Source: Planctomycetia bacterium (GTDB taxonomy: Bacteria; Planctomycetota; Planctomycetia; Pirellulales; Thermoguttaceae). Taken from it: a stretch of DNA of 35,878 nucleotides. The stretch lies in the NCBI GenBank assembly GCA_030527105.1, contig JAUNBK010000031.1, positions 1 to 35,878 on the forward strand, written 5' to 3'. Shown here in pieces: positions 8,699-17,765 of this stretch. The position numbers were made by a program, and so were the translations under genes. The notes under the pieces are model-generated. The model was not told the DNA's origin. It was given only the letters and a program-made list of their open reading frames with translations, and made no database searches. Positions within the stretch are counted from its first letter, which is position 1. Each line of letters starts with the position of its first letter.

Positions 8699-8731
8699 TA
8701 AAAAGCAGGCACATCGATTTGGAACAGGCAC

Positions 8732-9601
8732 ATGAAGCAAAAATCAGACGTTATTTTCTACTGGCTCACGCTCATGTCGGCGAGTCTCATTGGCTTGCTC
8801 ATGGTCGGTTTTTTCGTCCAGATGCTTTTTTCGTCGCACGCGGCGTGGGCGAAGTTTGGGCTGGGGTTTCTCACTTCGAGCGAGTGGGATCCCGTGAAAG
8901 AAGATTTCGGCGCGCTCTCGTGCATCTTGGGGACGCTCATCACGACGCTTATTGCTTTGGCGATTGCCGTGCCGTTGGCGTTCGTCTCGGCGCTCTTTAT
9001 CGTCGACGCGCCACCGTTTTTGGGACGAATTTTGAGTCAGGCGATCGATCTTCTCGCTGCGATTCCGAGCGTCATTTATGGGATGTGGGGGCTTTTCGTT
9101 CTCTGCCCGATTATGCAGAGTTTGTTCCAGCCGATTTTCCCCGACTACAACGGGTTTGGGTATCTCACGGCAGGGTTGATTTTGTCTTTGATGATTCTGC
9201 CGTATATTTGCGCTGTGATGAGGGACGTTTTTCGTATGACGCCCCCCATGCTTCGCGAGTCGGCGTTTGGCTTGGGTTGCACGCGCTGGGAGACGGCGAG
9301 GGATATCGTCTTGCGCTACGGGTTACGTGGCGTCCTCGGCGGGATTTTTGTCGGATTGGGGCGCGCGCTGGGCGAAACCATGGCGGTACTCTTCGTTATT
9401 GGCAACGTGATGAAGGCGCCGGAGTCTCTCATGTCGAGCGGGGCGACGATTGCCGCGACACTCGCGAATAATTTCGCCGAGGCGGAAGGTGTCCAAAAAA
9501 GCGCCCTTTTCGCGCTCGGGCTGATTCTCCTTGCCATGTCGTTTGGCATTCAGATTGTCGCTCAGTACTACTTGTCCAGAACAGGAGAACGCCGATCATG
9601 A
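8732..9601 (+). CDS. pstC: Phosphate ABC transporter permease PstC
   Basis: 289 aa, typical length. PstC and PstA form the inner-membrane channel of the high-affinity phosphate importer. Six hydrophobic helices can be followed, from YWLTLMSASLIGLLMVGFF to LFALGLILLAMSFGIQIV. Family motifs: FGALSCILGTLITT, DLLAAIPSVIYGMWGLFVL, and the cytoplasmic EAA-type loop LRESAFGLGCTRWETARD followed by GLGRALGETMAVLFVIGN. The stop overlaps the pstA ATG by 4 bases. No pstS precedes it; instead the repeat R3 and the caspase pseudogene lie upstream. No PHO-box-like element was recognised. Confidence 0.97.
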   Translation: MKQKSDVIFYWLTLMSASLIGLLMVGFFVQMLFSSHAAWAKFGLGFLTSSEWDPVKEDFGALSCILGTLITTLIALAIAVPLAFVSALFIVDAPPFLGRILSQAIDLLAAIPSVIYGMWGLFVLCPIMQSLFQPIFPDYNGFGYLTAGLILSLMILPYICAVMRDVFRMTPPMLRESAFGLGCTRWETARDIVLRYGLRGVLGGIFVGLGRALGETMAVLFVIGNVMKAPESLMSSGATIAATLANNFAEAEGVQKSALFALGLILLAMSFGIQIVAQYYLSRTGERRS

Positions 9602-10464
9602 GAGGACTCACGCGCCGACCATTGTTTTTTCGCAAGCTGACGAATTTGTTGGTTCAGATTTTTTCCATCCTGACGCTGTGTGTTGCGGTGGGAGGGATGC
9701 TCTGGATCCTCTGCACGATTTTTTGGCACGGGTGGCAGACTCTCTCGTGGGGCTTTTTGACGAACCCCTCAAAACCCTACGGCATCCCGGACGCAGGCAT
9801 CGCCAACGCGCTTTTGGGCACGTTTCTCATCACGCTTTGCGCTGCCGTTCTCACGATACCTCCGGCGCTTTTGGCGGGAGTTTATCTTGCGGAATTCGGC
9901 AAAAAAGGGGCGCTGCCTCAAGCGTTGCGCTTTTGCGCGAATATCATGATGGGTATGCCCTCCATCATCGTTGGGTTGTTTGTCTACACGATTCTCGTGG
10001 TGCCGACGGGGTGCTTCTCGGGCTTCGCGGGGAGTGTTGCGCTCGGGATTATTATGTTCCCCGTCATTATGCGGACGACGGAGGATATGCTGCTCATGGT
10101 TCCGGACTCTCTTCGTGAATCGGGTCTCGCGCTCGGAATGACGCGCGCACGCGCCACGGTGTGTATTGTGTGTCGCGCGGCGAAAAATGGCTTAGTAACG
10201 GGGATTCTCCTCTCGATCGCCAGGGTGAGCGGAGAAACGGCACCGCTGCTTTTCACGGCGCTCTTTTGCGACCAATGGCCAACGCACTTTTTCACGCAGC
10301 CCACGGCAAGCGCGCCCGTTTTAATGACGGAATACGCCGCCAACTCCCCGTTCGAGCAAATGCACCAAGCCGCGTGGGGTGCCGCACTCGTGATCCTCGC
10401 GGTCGTTTTGACCATCAATATCCTCACTCGCGTCATTTTTCGGGAGAAGAAACATGCCAATTAA
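9598..10464 (+). CDS. pstA: Phosphate ABC transporter permease PstA
   Basis: 288 aa. Second channel subunit of the phosphate importer. Motifs: [52 protein letters not shown], and the EAA loop [19 protein letters not shown], followed by [22 protein letters not shown], which is characteristic of PstA. It starts at the ATG overlapping the pstC stop (ATGA), and its 3' end overlaps pstB by 11 bases, so the three genes are tightly coupled. The C-terminus ends with a short basic tail (FREKKHAN). Confidence 0.97.
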   Translation: MRGLTRRPLFFRKLTNLLVQIFSILTLCVAVGGMLWILCTIFWHGWQTLSWGFLTNPSKPYGIPDAGIANALLGTFLITLCAAVLTIPPALLAGVYLAEFGKKGALPQALRFCANIMMGMPSIIVGLFVYTILVVPTGCFSGFAGSVALGIIMFPVIMRTTEDMLLMVPDSLRESGLALGMTRARATVCIVCRAAKNGLVTGILLSIARVSGETAPLLFTALFCDQWPTHFFTQPTASAPVLMTEYAANSPFEQMHQAAWGAALVILAVVLTINILTRVIFREKKHAN

Positions 10465-11209
10465 AATTAGCGCAAGAAACATTCAGTTCTTCTATGGAGA
10501 GCAACAGGCGCTTTTCGACAACTCGCTCGACATTGAGGAAAATCGAATCACTGCCGTGATCGGTCCGTCGGGGTGCGGAAAGTCGACCCATTTGCGCATC
10601 TACAACAGGATTTATGAACTCTATCGAGAGCAGCGGGCTGAGGGTGAGTTGCTCATTGATGGAGAAAATGTGCTCGCGCCCAATGTCGATTTGTTGGAGC
10701 TGCGGCGGAAAGTCGGGATGATTTTTCAGAAGCCAACCCCGTTCCCCATGTCGGTTTTTGAAAACATTGCGTACCCGCTGCGGCTCCACTTCAAACTCTC
10801 TCGTGCCGAGGTTGCGGATCGCGTCGAGGCGGCGCTCTCGGGTGCTTCCCTGTGGGACGAGGTGAAAGACAAACTCAAAAAAAGCGGCTTGGCTCTCTCG
10901 GGTGGGCAGCAGCAACGACTCTGCATTGCGCGAGCGATTGCCGTGGAGCCAGAGGTGTTGCTCATGGACGAACCAACGAGCGCGATCGACCCCGTCGCCA
11001 CGCTCAAAATCGAGGATCTTCTCCTTCAGCTGCGCGAACGCTACACGATCGTGATTGTGACGCACAACATGCAGCAGGCCGCGCGAGTCAGCGACAATAC
11101 GGCATTCTTCTACAAAGGAAGGATCGTCGAGGTCGGACCGACGCAAAAAATATTTACCAACCCGTCCGAGAAGCAGACGGAAGATTATATCACGGGGCGC
11201 TTCGGCTGA
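10454..11209 (+). CDS. pstB: Phosphate ABC transporter ATPase PstB
   Basis: 251 aa, full length. Cytoplasmic ATPase that drives PstCA. Walker A is GPSGCGKST at residues 37-45; Q-loop region [28 protein letters not shown] signature [14 protein letters not shown]; Walker [14 protein letters not shown]; switch His in [20 protein letters not shown]. The ending [11 protein letters not shown] type (here [12 protein letters not shown]) is the standard PstB C-terminus. Small departures from the usual sequence (KSTHLR for KSTFLR, SAIDP for SALDP) do not touch catalytic positions. It starts inside the end of pstA. Confidence 0.98.
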   Translation: MPIKISARNIQFFYGEQQALFDNSLDIEENRITAVIGPSGCGKSTHLRIYNRIYELYREQRAEGELLIDGENVLAPNVDLLELRRKVGMIFQKPTPFPMSVFENIAYPLRLHFKLSRAEVADRVEAALSGASLWDEVKDKLKKSGLALSGGQQQRLCIARAIAVEPEVLLMDEPTSAIDPVATLKIEDLLLQLRERYTIVIVTHNMQQAARVSDNTAFFYKGRIVEVGPTQKIFTNPSEKQTEDYITGRFG

Positions 11210-11275
11210 TTTTCCCGCTACGTTTGTTGATTTTCCAACACCACACCACTTTCATGCAAAGACGAAAAGGAGAGA

Positions 11276-11956
11276 ATGATGAGAGAGCGTTTTTCAAAAG
11301 AGGTTTCTAATTTGAAGCAGCTTCTTCAGGAAATGTCGGCACTCACGGAGTGCGCGATTCTCAAAGCCGTCAAATCGATGCCGCCAGACAATACTCACGA
11401 CGCGGACGAAATCCTTCGGGGCGATGCGTTCATCGACGCGATGGAGGTTCGGATTGAGGAGGAGTGCCTCAAACTCATCGCGCTTTATCAACCTGTCGCA
11501 AGCGATCTTCGAAAGATTATCACGATCCTCAAAGTCAATGTGGAAATCGAGCGTGCGGCGGATTTTGCCGTGAGTATCGCCAATCGAGCACTCGACATGC
11601 AGAGATACACGCAGGGGAATTTGGAGATATTCGACTTTGGCGAGATGGCAAAGAAAGCCGAGAAAATGTTCAAAGACGCCCTCGACGCGTTTGTGTATGG
11701 CGACGTCCTTCGTGCCTACGACGTCCTCGGCGCGGACGATGCGGTGGACGACATTCATCGTGGGAATTACGACAAAGTCAAATCAATGATTTTGAGGTAT
11801 CCCGACGAGGCAGGGTATTATCTCGATTGCCTCACGGTCTCGCGCGCGCTTGAAAGGATTGCCGACATTGCGACGAACATTTGCGAAGACGTGATTTATC
11901 TCGAGCAGGGGAAAATCATTCGTCACCAAACGAAGCCCAAGCAACTCCACGATTGA
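11276..11956 (+). CDS. phoU: Phosphate regulator PhoU
   Basis: 226 aa from the first ATG. PhoU is the soluble adaptor that links Pst transport to the PhoR/PhoB system and limits phosphate uptake. Two PhoU repeats are seen. The first contains AILKAVKSMPPD, DAFIDAMEVRIEEECLKLIALYQPVASDLRKIITILKVNVEIERAADFAVSIA. The second contains FKDALDAFVYGDV, ADDAVDDIHRG and YYLDCLTVSRALERIADIATNICEDVIYL. The acidic E...D metal-binding positions are kept. There are two adjacent ATGs (11276 and 11279); the AAGGAGAG site fits the second slightly better. It is 66 bases after pstB and probably in the same operon. Confidence 0.94.
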   Translation: MMRERFSKEVSNLKQLLQEMSALTECAILKAVKSMPPDNTHDADEILRGDAFIDAMEVRIEEECLKLIALYQPVASDLRKIITILKVNVEIERAADFAVSIANRALDMQRYTQGNLEIFDFGEMAKKAEKMFKDALDAFVYGDVLRAYDVLGADDAVDDIHRGNYDKVKSMILRYPDEAGYYLDCLTVSRALERIADIATNICEDVIYLEQGKIIRHQTKPKQLHD

Positions 11957-11990
11957 ACTCCCTCTGGGGTTTGAATCCCGCCGCTTGCGA

Positions 11991-13406
11991 TTAATTGGGC
12001 TGCGTCGGCTGCGGAACTGTCGTTGGTACTGCTGTTGGCGACGAGGCTGGTGTTGCTAGTGGCGGTGCGGATGGGGTTGCTGATGGAATTATTGATGGTG
12101 CCGACGGCAGTTGCTGAGGTTGCTCAAGCGGTGTTGGCTCCAAAATCGGCTCCCCAACTGGCGCAGCAGGGAGTTTCGCGGGAGGGGCTTCTTCTGGTGA
12201 GGGCGACCACAAAAATGTGAGTGCCACCAGCGCGATACCAACCAGCAAAACGGGAACGATCCAAAACATCTGCGTTCGAAGCGTCTGCCAGTGGAACCAC
12301 GGTGTTTTTTCCTCCGGGAGTTTCACCCAACGCGTCGACGCAAGGACTCCCGCGCCGTACTCGGGGATGAGTCCCACCTCGCGAGCGACCATTTCAAGGT
12401 CGTGAATCAACTCCGCAGGATTGGAGTAGCGTTCGTCACGATTCTTCTTCATGGCACGAATGAGCACCTGATTGAGCGCCTCGGGCACGTCGACGCGGTG
12501 CATACGGACGTCCATCGGCGCGTCGCTTTGGTGTTGGAGCAACTTCTGGAGTGCGTTTCCCTGCGGGAAGGGTGGATGCCCCGTGAGCATATAATAAAGG
12601 GTGCAGCCGAGGGAGTAAATGTCGCTTCTCACATCGACTGTTCGAGGGTCGCGAGCCTGTTCGGGAGAAATATAGTCGAATGTTCCGAGCGTGACGCCGC
12701 TTGCCGTGATATCGCTTCGCGCACCTTCAGGAAAATCTTCCGCCGGGTCCTCTCCAATCGCACCAGCAGGGCGCGCCAAACCCAAGTCGATAAGTTTCGC
12801 GGTGCCCTGCGGGGTGTAGAGAATGTTCGACGGCTTAATGTCGCGATGAACGACGTTCATTGCATCCAAATGCGAAAGCGCGTGTGCGATTTGAAGCGCA
12901 ACGCTCAACATCTCGGCAATCGGCATAGGACCGCGATTTTTCACCCAGTCGCGAATATTCTCGCCGGGCACGAACTCCATGACGATATACATCTGCCGTC
13001 TCTCGGAATGCTCGCGAAAGGAGTAGATTTGGGCGATATTGGAGTGATTGAGCATTGCCGCGACTTGGGCTTCAGAGCGGAAACGACGCAGCACTTCTTG
13101 GTTATCGCTTTTGTCGGAGTGGAGCACCTTGAGCGCCGCGAGACGGTTGAGGTTGGAGTCTTGGGCGAGCCAAACGTCTCCCATGCCGCCCCCGCCGATG
13201 TATCGAATGAGTTCAAACTCGTCAAAAATGACGCCCATATCCAAAATGTCGCCCTCAATTCGAACTTCCGAACCACGTGCGTTGTGAGGGAAATTCCCCT
13301 CGGAATGATAAACGGGCGAAATGGTTCGAGTAATCGAATCGCCGTGCGGCAACGCTTTCTCGGACGCTCCATTTCTACGCGTTGATGGTGGCAAATTGGT
13401 CGACAT
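11991..13406 (-). CDS. Membrane-anchored Ser/Thr protein kinase (PknB/Pkn2 type)
   Basis: 471 aa. The kinase domain runs from about residue 62 to 335: glycine loop IGGGGMG (70-76), LAALKVLH with the ATP lysine, RFRSEAQ with the helix-C Glu, HRDIKPSN (His187, Asp189), KLIDLGLAR (DLG instead of DFG, a tolerated variant), TFDYISPEQ and DVRSDIYSLGCTLYYMLTGHPPF. One TM helix follows at about 380-402, then a tail rich in Pro, Ala and Thr. This puts the kinase in the cytoplasm and the tail in the periplasm. It lacks PASTA or other sensor domains. The first 60 residues are polar and may be a phosphorylated leader. It is divergent from the caspase-FGE gene and convergent with phoU. A GAGGA ribosome site and a strong promoter precede it. 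Confidence 0.95.
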   Translation of the reverse strand: MSTNLPPSTRRNGASEKALPHGDSITRTISPVYHSEGNFPHNARGSEVRIEGDILDMGVIFDEFELIRYIGGGGMGDVWLAQDSNLNRLAALKVLHSDKSDNQEVLRRFRSEAQVAAMLNHSNIAQIYSFREHSERRQMYIVMEFVPGENIRDWVKNRGPMPIAEMLSVALQIAHALSHLDAMNVVHRDIKPSNILYTPQGTAKLIDLGLARPAGAIGEDPAEDFPEGARSDITASGVTLGTFDYISPEQARDPRTVDVRSDIYSLGCTLYYMLTGHPPFPQGNALQKLLQHQSDAPMDVRMHRVDVPEALNQVLIRAMKKNRDERYSNPAELIHDLEMVAREVGLIPEYGAGVLASTRWVKLPEEKTPWFHWQTLRTQMFWIVPVLLVGIALVALTFLWSPSPEEAPPAKLPAAPVGEPILEPTPLEQPQQLPSAPSIIPSATPSAPPLATPASSPTAVPTTVPQPTQPN

Positions 13407-13458
13407 AAGGAATCCTCATGAGTATGTATCGAATAACCTCCAGCAGGCACACCCCATC

Positions 13459-13487
13459 ATCATAGCATATTTTTCAGATCGTGTCAA
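13459..13487 (-). promoter_or_regulatory. Strong sigma-70 promoter of the kinase gene
   Basis: On the minus strand a perfect TTGACA (13482-13487) is separated by 17 bases from TATGAT (13459-13464). Transcription would start near 13452, giving a leader of about 45 bases before the kinase ATG at 13406. Confidence 0.75.
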
Positions 13488-13577
13488 CAGAGAAAAAAGC
13501 CCATTTCTCTCCCACTGGGTGGGAAATCTCGCGAAAAACCACCATTTTTGACGTCGATTTTTTGACGATGCAAGAAT

Positions 13578-13683
13578 TATAATACTTCTCGTTGAAATTT
13601 CCGGTTCCGCCCGCCGTTGGAGCTACGCACCACGGCTCGCAAAGCGTCGCGCAAAACGGGAATTTTAAAGGACGACGAGTATA
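13578..13683 (-). repeat. Dispersed palindromic repeat, copy R4
   Basis: Best preserved copy, 106 bp, minus orientation: TATAATACTTCTCGTTG, GAAATTTCCGG arm, core GCCGTTGGAGCTACGCACC then ACGGC, CGGGAATTTTAAA arm, end GACGACGAGTATA. The two arms pair over about 13 positions with one mismatch and G-T pairs. In the centre, GCCG(T)TGG pairs with CCACGGC around the loop AGCTACGCA. It lies 112 bases upstream of the caspase-FGE start. A separate small palindrome, TCCCAC-TGG-GTGGGA, is at 13510-13524. The remaining gap holds the kinase promoter. Confidence 0.92.
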
Positions 13684-13795
13684 TCGCAAATTCTCACCAA
13701 AAAAACTCCCAAGCACTTGCAAAAAAACTTTTTTCGTGTACAATGGATCGTGTCTCGTGAGAACAAAGCAAAAAAAGACCAAAAGGGGGTGCATG

Positions 13796-16279
13796 ATGAA
13801 AAAACGCGCGTTTTTATTCGGAATCAACGACTACAACGGAGTGCTCAACCCGCTCAAATACGCGCGCCAAGACGCGGAAGGCGTGGCTCGAGCGTTGAAA
13901 AAATATTATCAATTCGAAGAGAACGAGGTGGAACTCGTCACGTGTGAGACGAATTTCAAACCCAACACGAAATTCGACATTCTGCGCGGTTTGAAAAAGT
14001 GGAGTGAGCCGCTCGATTTGCTCCTCGTCGGGTTTTGGGGACACGGCGTTTGGCGCGAGGGAAAAAGGTATTTGTGCCCGATCGCGACGGACGTTGAGCA
14101 CATGAAAGAAACGGCACTCACGCTTGCGGAATTGCGCGACGCGATTCGAAAAATCCCCGCGAAAAACGTATGTGTTATTCTCGACTGCTGCCAAAGTCGT
14201 TCCGAGGGGCGCAACGGCGAGTCGCTCCCTCTCGAGACCGGGGCGCGAGACATCGTGATGGAGTTGTTCAATCCGACGAGTTCGAGCAGTTCGGGAGATT
14301 CTGCGGCGCAAACGATTGCGATATTGAATTCGTGCTCCGAGGGTGAGCGAGCGTACGAATGGGACGAAAAAGCGCACGGATTTTTTACGCACCACCTTCT
14401 CGAGGCGTTCGAAAGGGCGGAACCGCGCGTGACGAATATATTTTCGTACGTCCAAGAGGAGACGCGAAAGAGCGCAGCACTCGAGCAGAAGAAGCAGAAG
14501 CCCTTTTTTGAGTGCATGGGCGGGGCGGAAATCTTCCTGCCTGCGGTGCCAAAGCAGACGTTTTTCGTCCCGGAAAATCCGAACGAAGTGAGTATCGTAA
14601 CGACGCACGACATTGGGCAAATAAACGTTCAGATCCAACAAATCGACGTTGTGGAAGGGACGCAGCCTCAAGCGCTTCCGCCAGTTCCGCCCAGTTTGCG
14701 CAAAATTCAGGCGGAGATTTTGGGAATCGACCAGGCGATCGAGCAACTCCAGGCAGGTACGCACTCTGCGCTCGACCCCGCCAAGAAAACGATTGCCGAC
14801 GCACGGTCGCAATTGAGCGCGTTGGAGAAAAAACGGGACGAAGCGTCGAAAGATTTGGGTGAAGCGAAACGTGCGGAGATACGCCTTGCCGTGAGGAAAA
14901 ATCCAGAGGCGAGCGCGAGTTCCTTTTTTGCGCTCTGTCCGAAGAGCGTTCCGCTGCCAACGTTTTCGAATATTATTCTGTGGGAGAAACTTCTTTTTCA
15001 AGCTCAGCGAGAAGTCGATCGTGTTGAGGCGGAGTGCGAAAAAAGGCGCGACGACAAAATCCAATCACTTCGTGTGCGCAAAGAGGAACACATCCAAGGC
15101 GCGCGCCCCGAGATGGATGCGTTTTGCAACAATATTCTGCAAGCAGTGCTTTCGACGTGTCGCGACTACGATCAATTGGACGCGCCCGTCCCCGAGTGGG
15201 ATTTGAACGCGAAATTGCCAGAACTTTTTAAGTACGGAATGGGGTGGAAGTACGAGGATTTATGGAGGAGTGCGGAAGCCATTTGGGTCGCGAAGCGCCC
15301 GGTCGTCGTGGCGGCGCGGCAGGAAGAAAGGGAAAAAAGGCACCTCGAATCTAAACGATTGGTTCGGAAACAACGAAAGTTGGAAAAAGAGACGCGCGGC
15401 TTGCGGCGAAAATTGCGGAATAAATGCAGAATCCAGATATTTCGGAGTTACGTTTTCTGGATTCTTGTATTTCCAGGCAGCATCTGGGGTCTATATTGTC
15501 TTAGCGAAGGTTTCGTTATTCCAATCGTGTCGGCTCCTTTTTTGCTCTTGATTGTGGTGCCGATTGCAATTTCTCGTGAGGATTCCGCGCGCACTCAAAT
15601 GGCAACTCAATTCCAAAAAATCACTGCCGTGGACGGAATCACGCGCAAAGAAATTGTGGTCGCAAACGAGAAATTCGCCTTTTGTTGGTGCCCACCAGGT
15701 GATTTGGCAGCTGCTATGGACCCTAAATCTCCAGATGAAGAGATTTTCTCTCGCGGGTTTTGGATGCTTGAATCTCAGGTGACGCAGAGAATGTGGCAGT
15801 GCGTAATGGGGTACAATCCAAGTTATTTTCATGGGGAGAATCGCCCGGTCGAATGTGTGAGTTGGTATGATTGTGTGAAGTTTTGCGAAAAATTGTCGGA
15901 ATTGGCAGGGATAAAATTCCAACTCCCCACCGAGGCGCAGTGGGTGTACGCTTGCTCAGTTGGGCAAAGAGAAAGGGTTGTGGCAACATGGGATTCGTTT
16001 GCGTGGCATTCTGGTAATAGTTTTGGGCACACGCACGGGGTGAAAAAGAAGAAGCCTAATGATTGGGGGTTGTTCGACATGTATGGGAATGTTCGAGAAT
16101 GGTGTGCGGATCGTCACGAATCGGGCATGCTACTTTTAGACGACACGCCTCGTGCGTCTTGTGGCGGCGCCTGGAGCGACAGCCCGTCCAAATGCAGTTT
16201 GTTCTCCACTCAAGAAAGTGCGCCTCCCGCCACCCGCAACAACAAAATAGGTTTTCGCATCATTTTTGTTTATTCCTAA
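13796..16279 (+). CDS. Caspase-family peptidase fused to coiled coil, membrane hairpin and FGE/SUMF1 domain
   Basis: 827 aa. Residues 1-165 are a caspase (C14) domain: FLFGINDYNGVLNPLKYARQDA, catalytic His83 in GFWGHG and catalytic Cys132 in LDCCQS. Residues about 300-545 are mostly charged helix, probably coiled coil. Two hydrophobic helices at about 550-595 would form a hairpin that keeps both ends in the cytoplasm. Residues about 615-827 are an FGE-sulfatase fold (FQLPTEAQWVYA, NDWGLFDMYGNVREWCAD, GGAWSDSPSKCS, GFRIIF). The first of the two copper-binding Cys of true FGE is Asp here, so this domain probably binds rather than oxidises. GGGGG precedes two adjacent ATGs (13793, 13796); the second has better spacing. 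An open frame extends back into R4 but is not credible. Substrate and trigger are unknown. Confidence 0.9.
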   Translation: MKKRAFLFGINDYNGVLNPLKYARQDAEGVARALKKYYQFEENEVELVTCETNFKPNTKFDILRGLKKWSEPLDLLLVGFWGHGVWREGKRYLCPIATDVEHMKETALTLAELRDAIRKIPAKNVCVILDCCQSRSEGRNGESLPLETGARDIVMELFNPTSSSSSGDSAAQTIAILNSCSEGERAYEWDEKAHGFFTHHLLEAFERAEPRVTNIFSYVQEETRKSAALEQKKQKPFFECMGGAEIFLPAVPKQTFFVPENPNEVSIVTTHDIGQINVQIQQIDVVEGTQPQALPPVPPSLRKIQAEILGIDQAIEQLQAGTHSALDPAKKTIADARSQLSALEKKRDEASKDLGEAKRAEIRLAVRKNPEASASSFFALCPKSVPLPTFSNIILWEKLLFQAQREVDRVEAECEKRRDDKIQSLRVRKEEHIQGARPEMDAFCNNILQAVLSTCRDYDQLDAPVPEWDLNAKLPELFKYGMGWKYEDLWRSAEAIWVAKRPVVVAARQEEREKRHLESKRLVRKQRKLEKETRGLRRKLRNKCRIQIFRSYVFWILVFPGSIWGLYCLSEGFVIPIVSAPFLLLIVVPIAISREDSARTQMATQFQKITAVDGITRKEIVVANEKFAFCWCPPGDLAAAMDPKSPDEEIFSRGFWMLESQVTQRMWQCVMGYNPSYFHGENRPVECVSWYDCVKFCEKLSELAGIKFQLPTEAQWVYACSVGQRERVVATWDSFAWHSGNSFGHTHGVKKKKPNDWGLFDMYGNVREWCADRHESGMLLLDDTPRASCGGAWSDSPSKCSLFSTQESAPPATRNNKIGFRIIFVYS

Positions 16280-16424
16280 TTCGTTGTTTTTTTCGTAAAA
16301 TATGACGATTTTGTGGTTTTTTCTAATAGTGACGATTTTAACTACCGATACCTCCTACAGACGCCCCGTTGCATATGGGTGATAATCCGTCCAGGTGGGC
16401 GAGAAAAGATATACGGAGGTTGCG

Positions 16425-17765
16425 ATGAGAGAATGGAGTGCAAAAGACCGAGAATTGAGGAAGTGCGGAATTTTTCTGTTGATTCTGGCGATGCAGCCGT
16501 TTTTCTTGGGTGCGATGAGTGAGTCTGCGTTTGGCGAGAGTATCGAGCAAGCGTGGGATATCGCTTTGCGTGAGAGTCGTCGGCAGGAGTCGAAGCGCCA
16601 CGAAACGGCAGCGGCGCAATCCGGCGTTGCGGCGGCACAAGGTGCGCGACTGCCTCGTGTCACGAACGCGACCGCTTATACGGCACTCTCAACCCAGCCG
16701 ATGTATGAGATCGAACTTGGGATACCGGGTCTTCCGTTGCCGACCATCAATACTCCTCTTCTCGATAAGGATTTTGTCTTCTCGACGACGCAAGCGATCG
16801 TGCCGGTTTATACTGGTGGGAAAATCAGCAGCTTGATCGACCAAGCGTGTGCGCGAGCGCAAGCAGCGGAACTGGGCGAGCGGACGGACATTCAGGTTTT
16901 AAAGATGAGCGTTGCGGAGAATTATCTCCTCGTCCTTCGCGTCCAAGGAATTGTGGAGGTTTTGGAGCAGACGATGGTTGCTGTTCAATCTCACGAACGG
17001 ACGGCTGCGGATATGTTTTCGCAAGGTTTGGTGACGAAAAACGTCCTTCTTCAGGCGCAGGTTGCGCGCGCGGAGGTGGAGCAGAAGTTGATTCAAGCCC
17101 GAAACGCTCTCGATATCGCCAAAGCGGCGTACAATCGATACCTCTGGCGACCTCTCGAGGCGGAAGTGAGTTTGAATCTCGTGAATATTCCGCCTGAGTC
17201 TGGAGATTTGGATCGACTCACGCAGATTGCGCTCCAATCTCGCACGGAGCTTCAGCAGCTCTCGGCTCAGGCGCAAGGTTTGTACGCAAAGGCGCGTGAG
17301 AGTCGATCGGAAAGGCTCCCGCAAGTCGTCGCGGCGGGGGGATATACTTATATCCAAAACGAAGCGCTGGTCGAAAACGACTATTGGTCCGCCACGGTCG
17401 GAATGGTGTGGACGCCGATCGACGGGGGCGTTTCGCGTTCCAAAGAGCGCGCGATGGAGCACCAGGCGACTGCCGTGAATAAAATGCGCGATGAGGTTCA
17501 ATCCGCCATCACGCTCGAGGTTCGAAAGAATTGGTTGGAGGAGAAGGAATCGCGAAATCGTGTCCGCGTGGCGCGCCAGGCGCTCGACCAGAGCGAGGAA
17601 AATCTGCGCGTCGTTTCGGAACAATTCGCGCAAGGATTGGTGCCGCACACAGAAAAACTCGACGCAATCGCGCTTTATTCTCAAGCTCGAACGAACTATT
17701 GCAACGCGTCGTACGATGCGATTCTCGCGACGTATCGACTCCGCCGTTCGATGGGAGCGCTCTAA
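16425..17765 (+). CDS. TolC-family outer-membrane efflux protein
   Basis: 446 aa. Trimeric TolC proteins form the outer-membrane exit duct of efflux pumps and type I secretion. An N-terminal export signal (GIFLLILAMQPFFLGAMSESAFG) is followed by two similar halves. Each half has a long alpha-hairpin and a short strand pair: VFSTTQAIVPVYTGGKISSLIDQA and SATVGMVWTPIDGGVSRSKERAMEHQA are the matching strand-turn-helix segments. The heptad-like QGLVTKNVLLQAQVARAEVEQKL and QFAQGLVPHTEKLDAIALYSQARTNY are typical of the family. The start at 16425 has an ACGGAGGT ribosome site; a GTG at 16395 lies upstream of that site and is rejected. No inner-membrane pump genes adjoin it. The 3' end overlaps the convergent CDF gene by 4 bases. 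Confidence 0.93.
   Translation: MREWSAKDRELRKCGIFLLILAMQPFFLGAMSESAFGESIEQAWDIALRESRRQESKRHETAAAQSGVAAAQGARLPRVTNATAYTALSTQPMYEIELGIPGLPLPTINTPLLDKDFVFSTTQAIVPVYTGGKISSLIDQACARAQAAELGERTDIQVLKMSVAENYLLVLRVQGIVEVLEQTMVAVQSHERTAADMFSQGLVTKNVLLQAQVARAEVEQKLIQARNALDIAKAAYNRYLWRPLEAEVSLNLVNIPPESGDLDRLTQIALQSRTELQQLSAQAQGLYAKARESRSERLPQVVAAGGYTYIQNEALVENDYWSATVGMVWTPIDGGVSRSKERAMEHQATAVNKMRDEVQSAITLEVRKNWLEEKESRNRVRVARQALDQSEENLRVVSEQFAQGLVPHTEKLDAIALYSQARTNYCNASYDAILATYRLRRSMGAL

Noticed and set aside
11991..13406. DLG in place of DFG as a sign of an inactive kinase
   Set aside because: The metal-binding Asp is kept, and the glycine loop, Lys, HRD and APE-type motifs are all present; DLG is a tolerated variant in bacterial kinases.
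13510..13524. TCCCAC-TGG-GTGGGA palindrome as an operator
   Set aside because: It lies upstream of the -35 box of the kinase promoter, so it is possible, but a single 6-bp palindrome is too short to call an operator without a second site.
13592..13795. Extended N-terminus of the caspase-FGE protein
   Set aside because: The extra 68 codons run through repeat R4 and a non-coding leader. The caspase domain and ribosome site both point to 13796.
13796..16279. Diversity-generating retroelement target (FGE/C-type-lectin fold at the C-terminus)
   Set aside because: No reverse transcriptase and no near-identical template repeat of the 3' end is present in the window.
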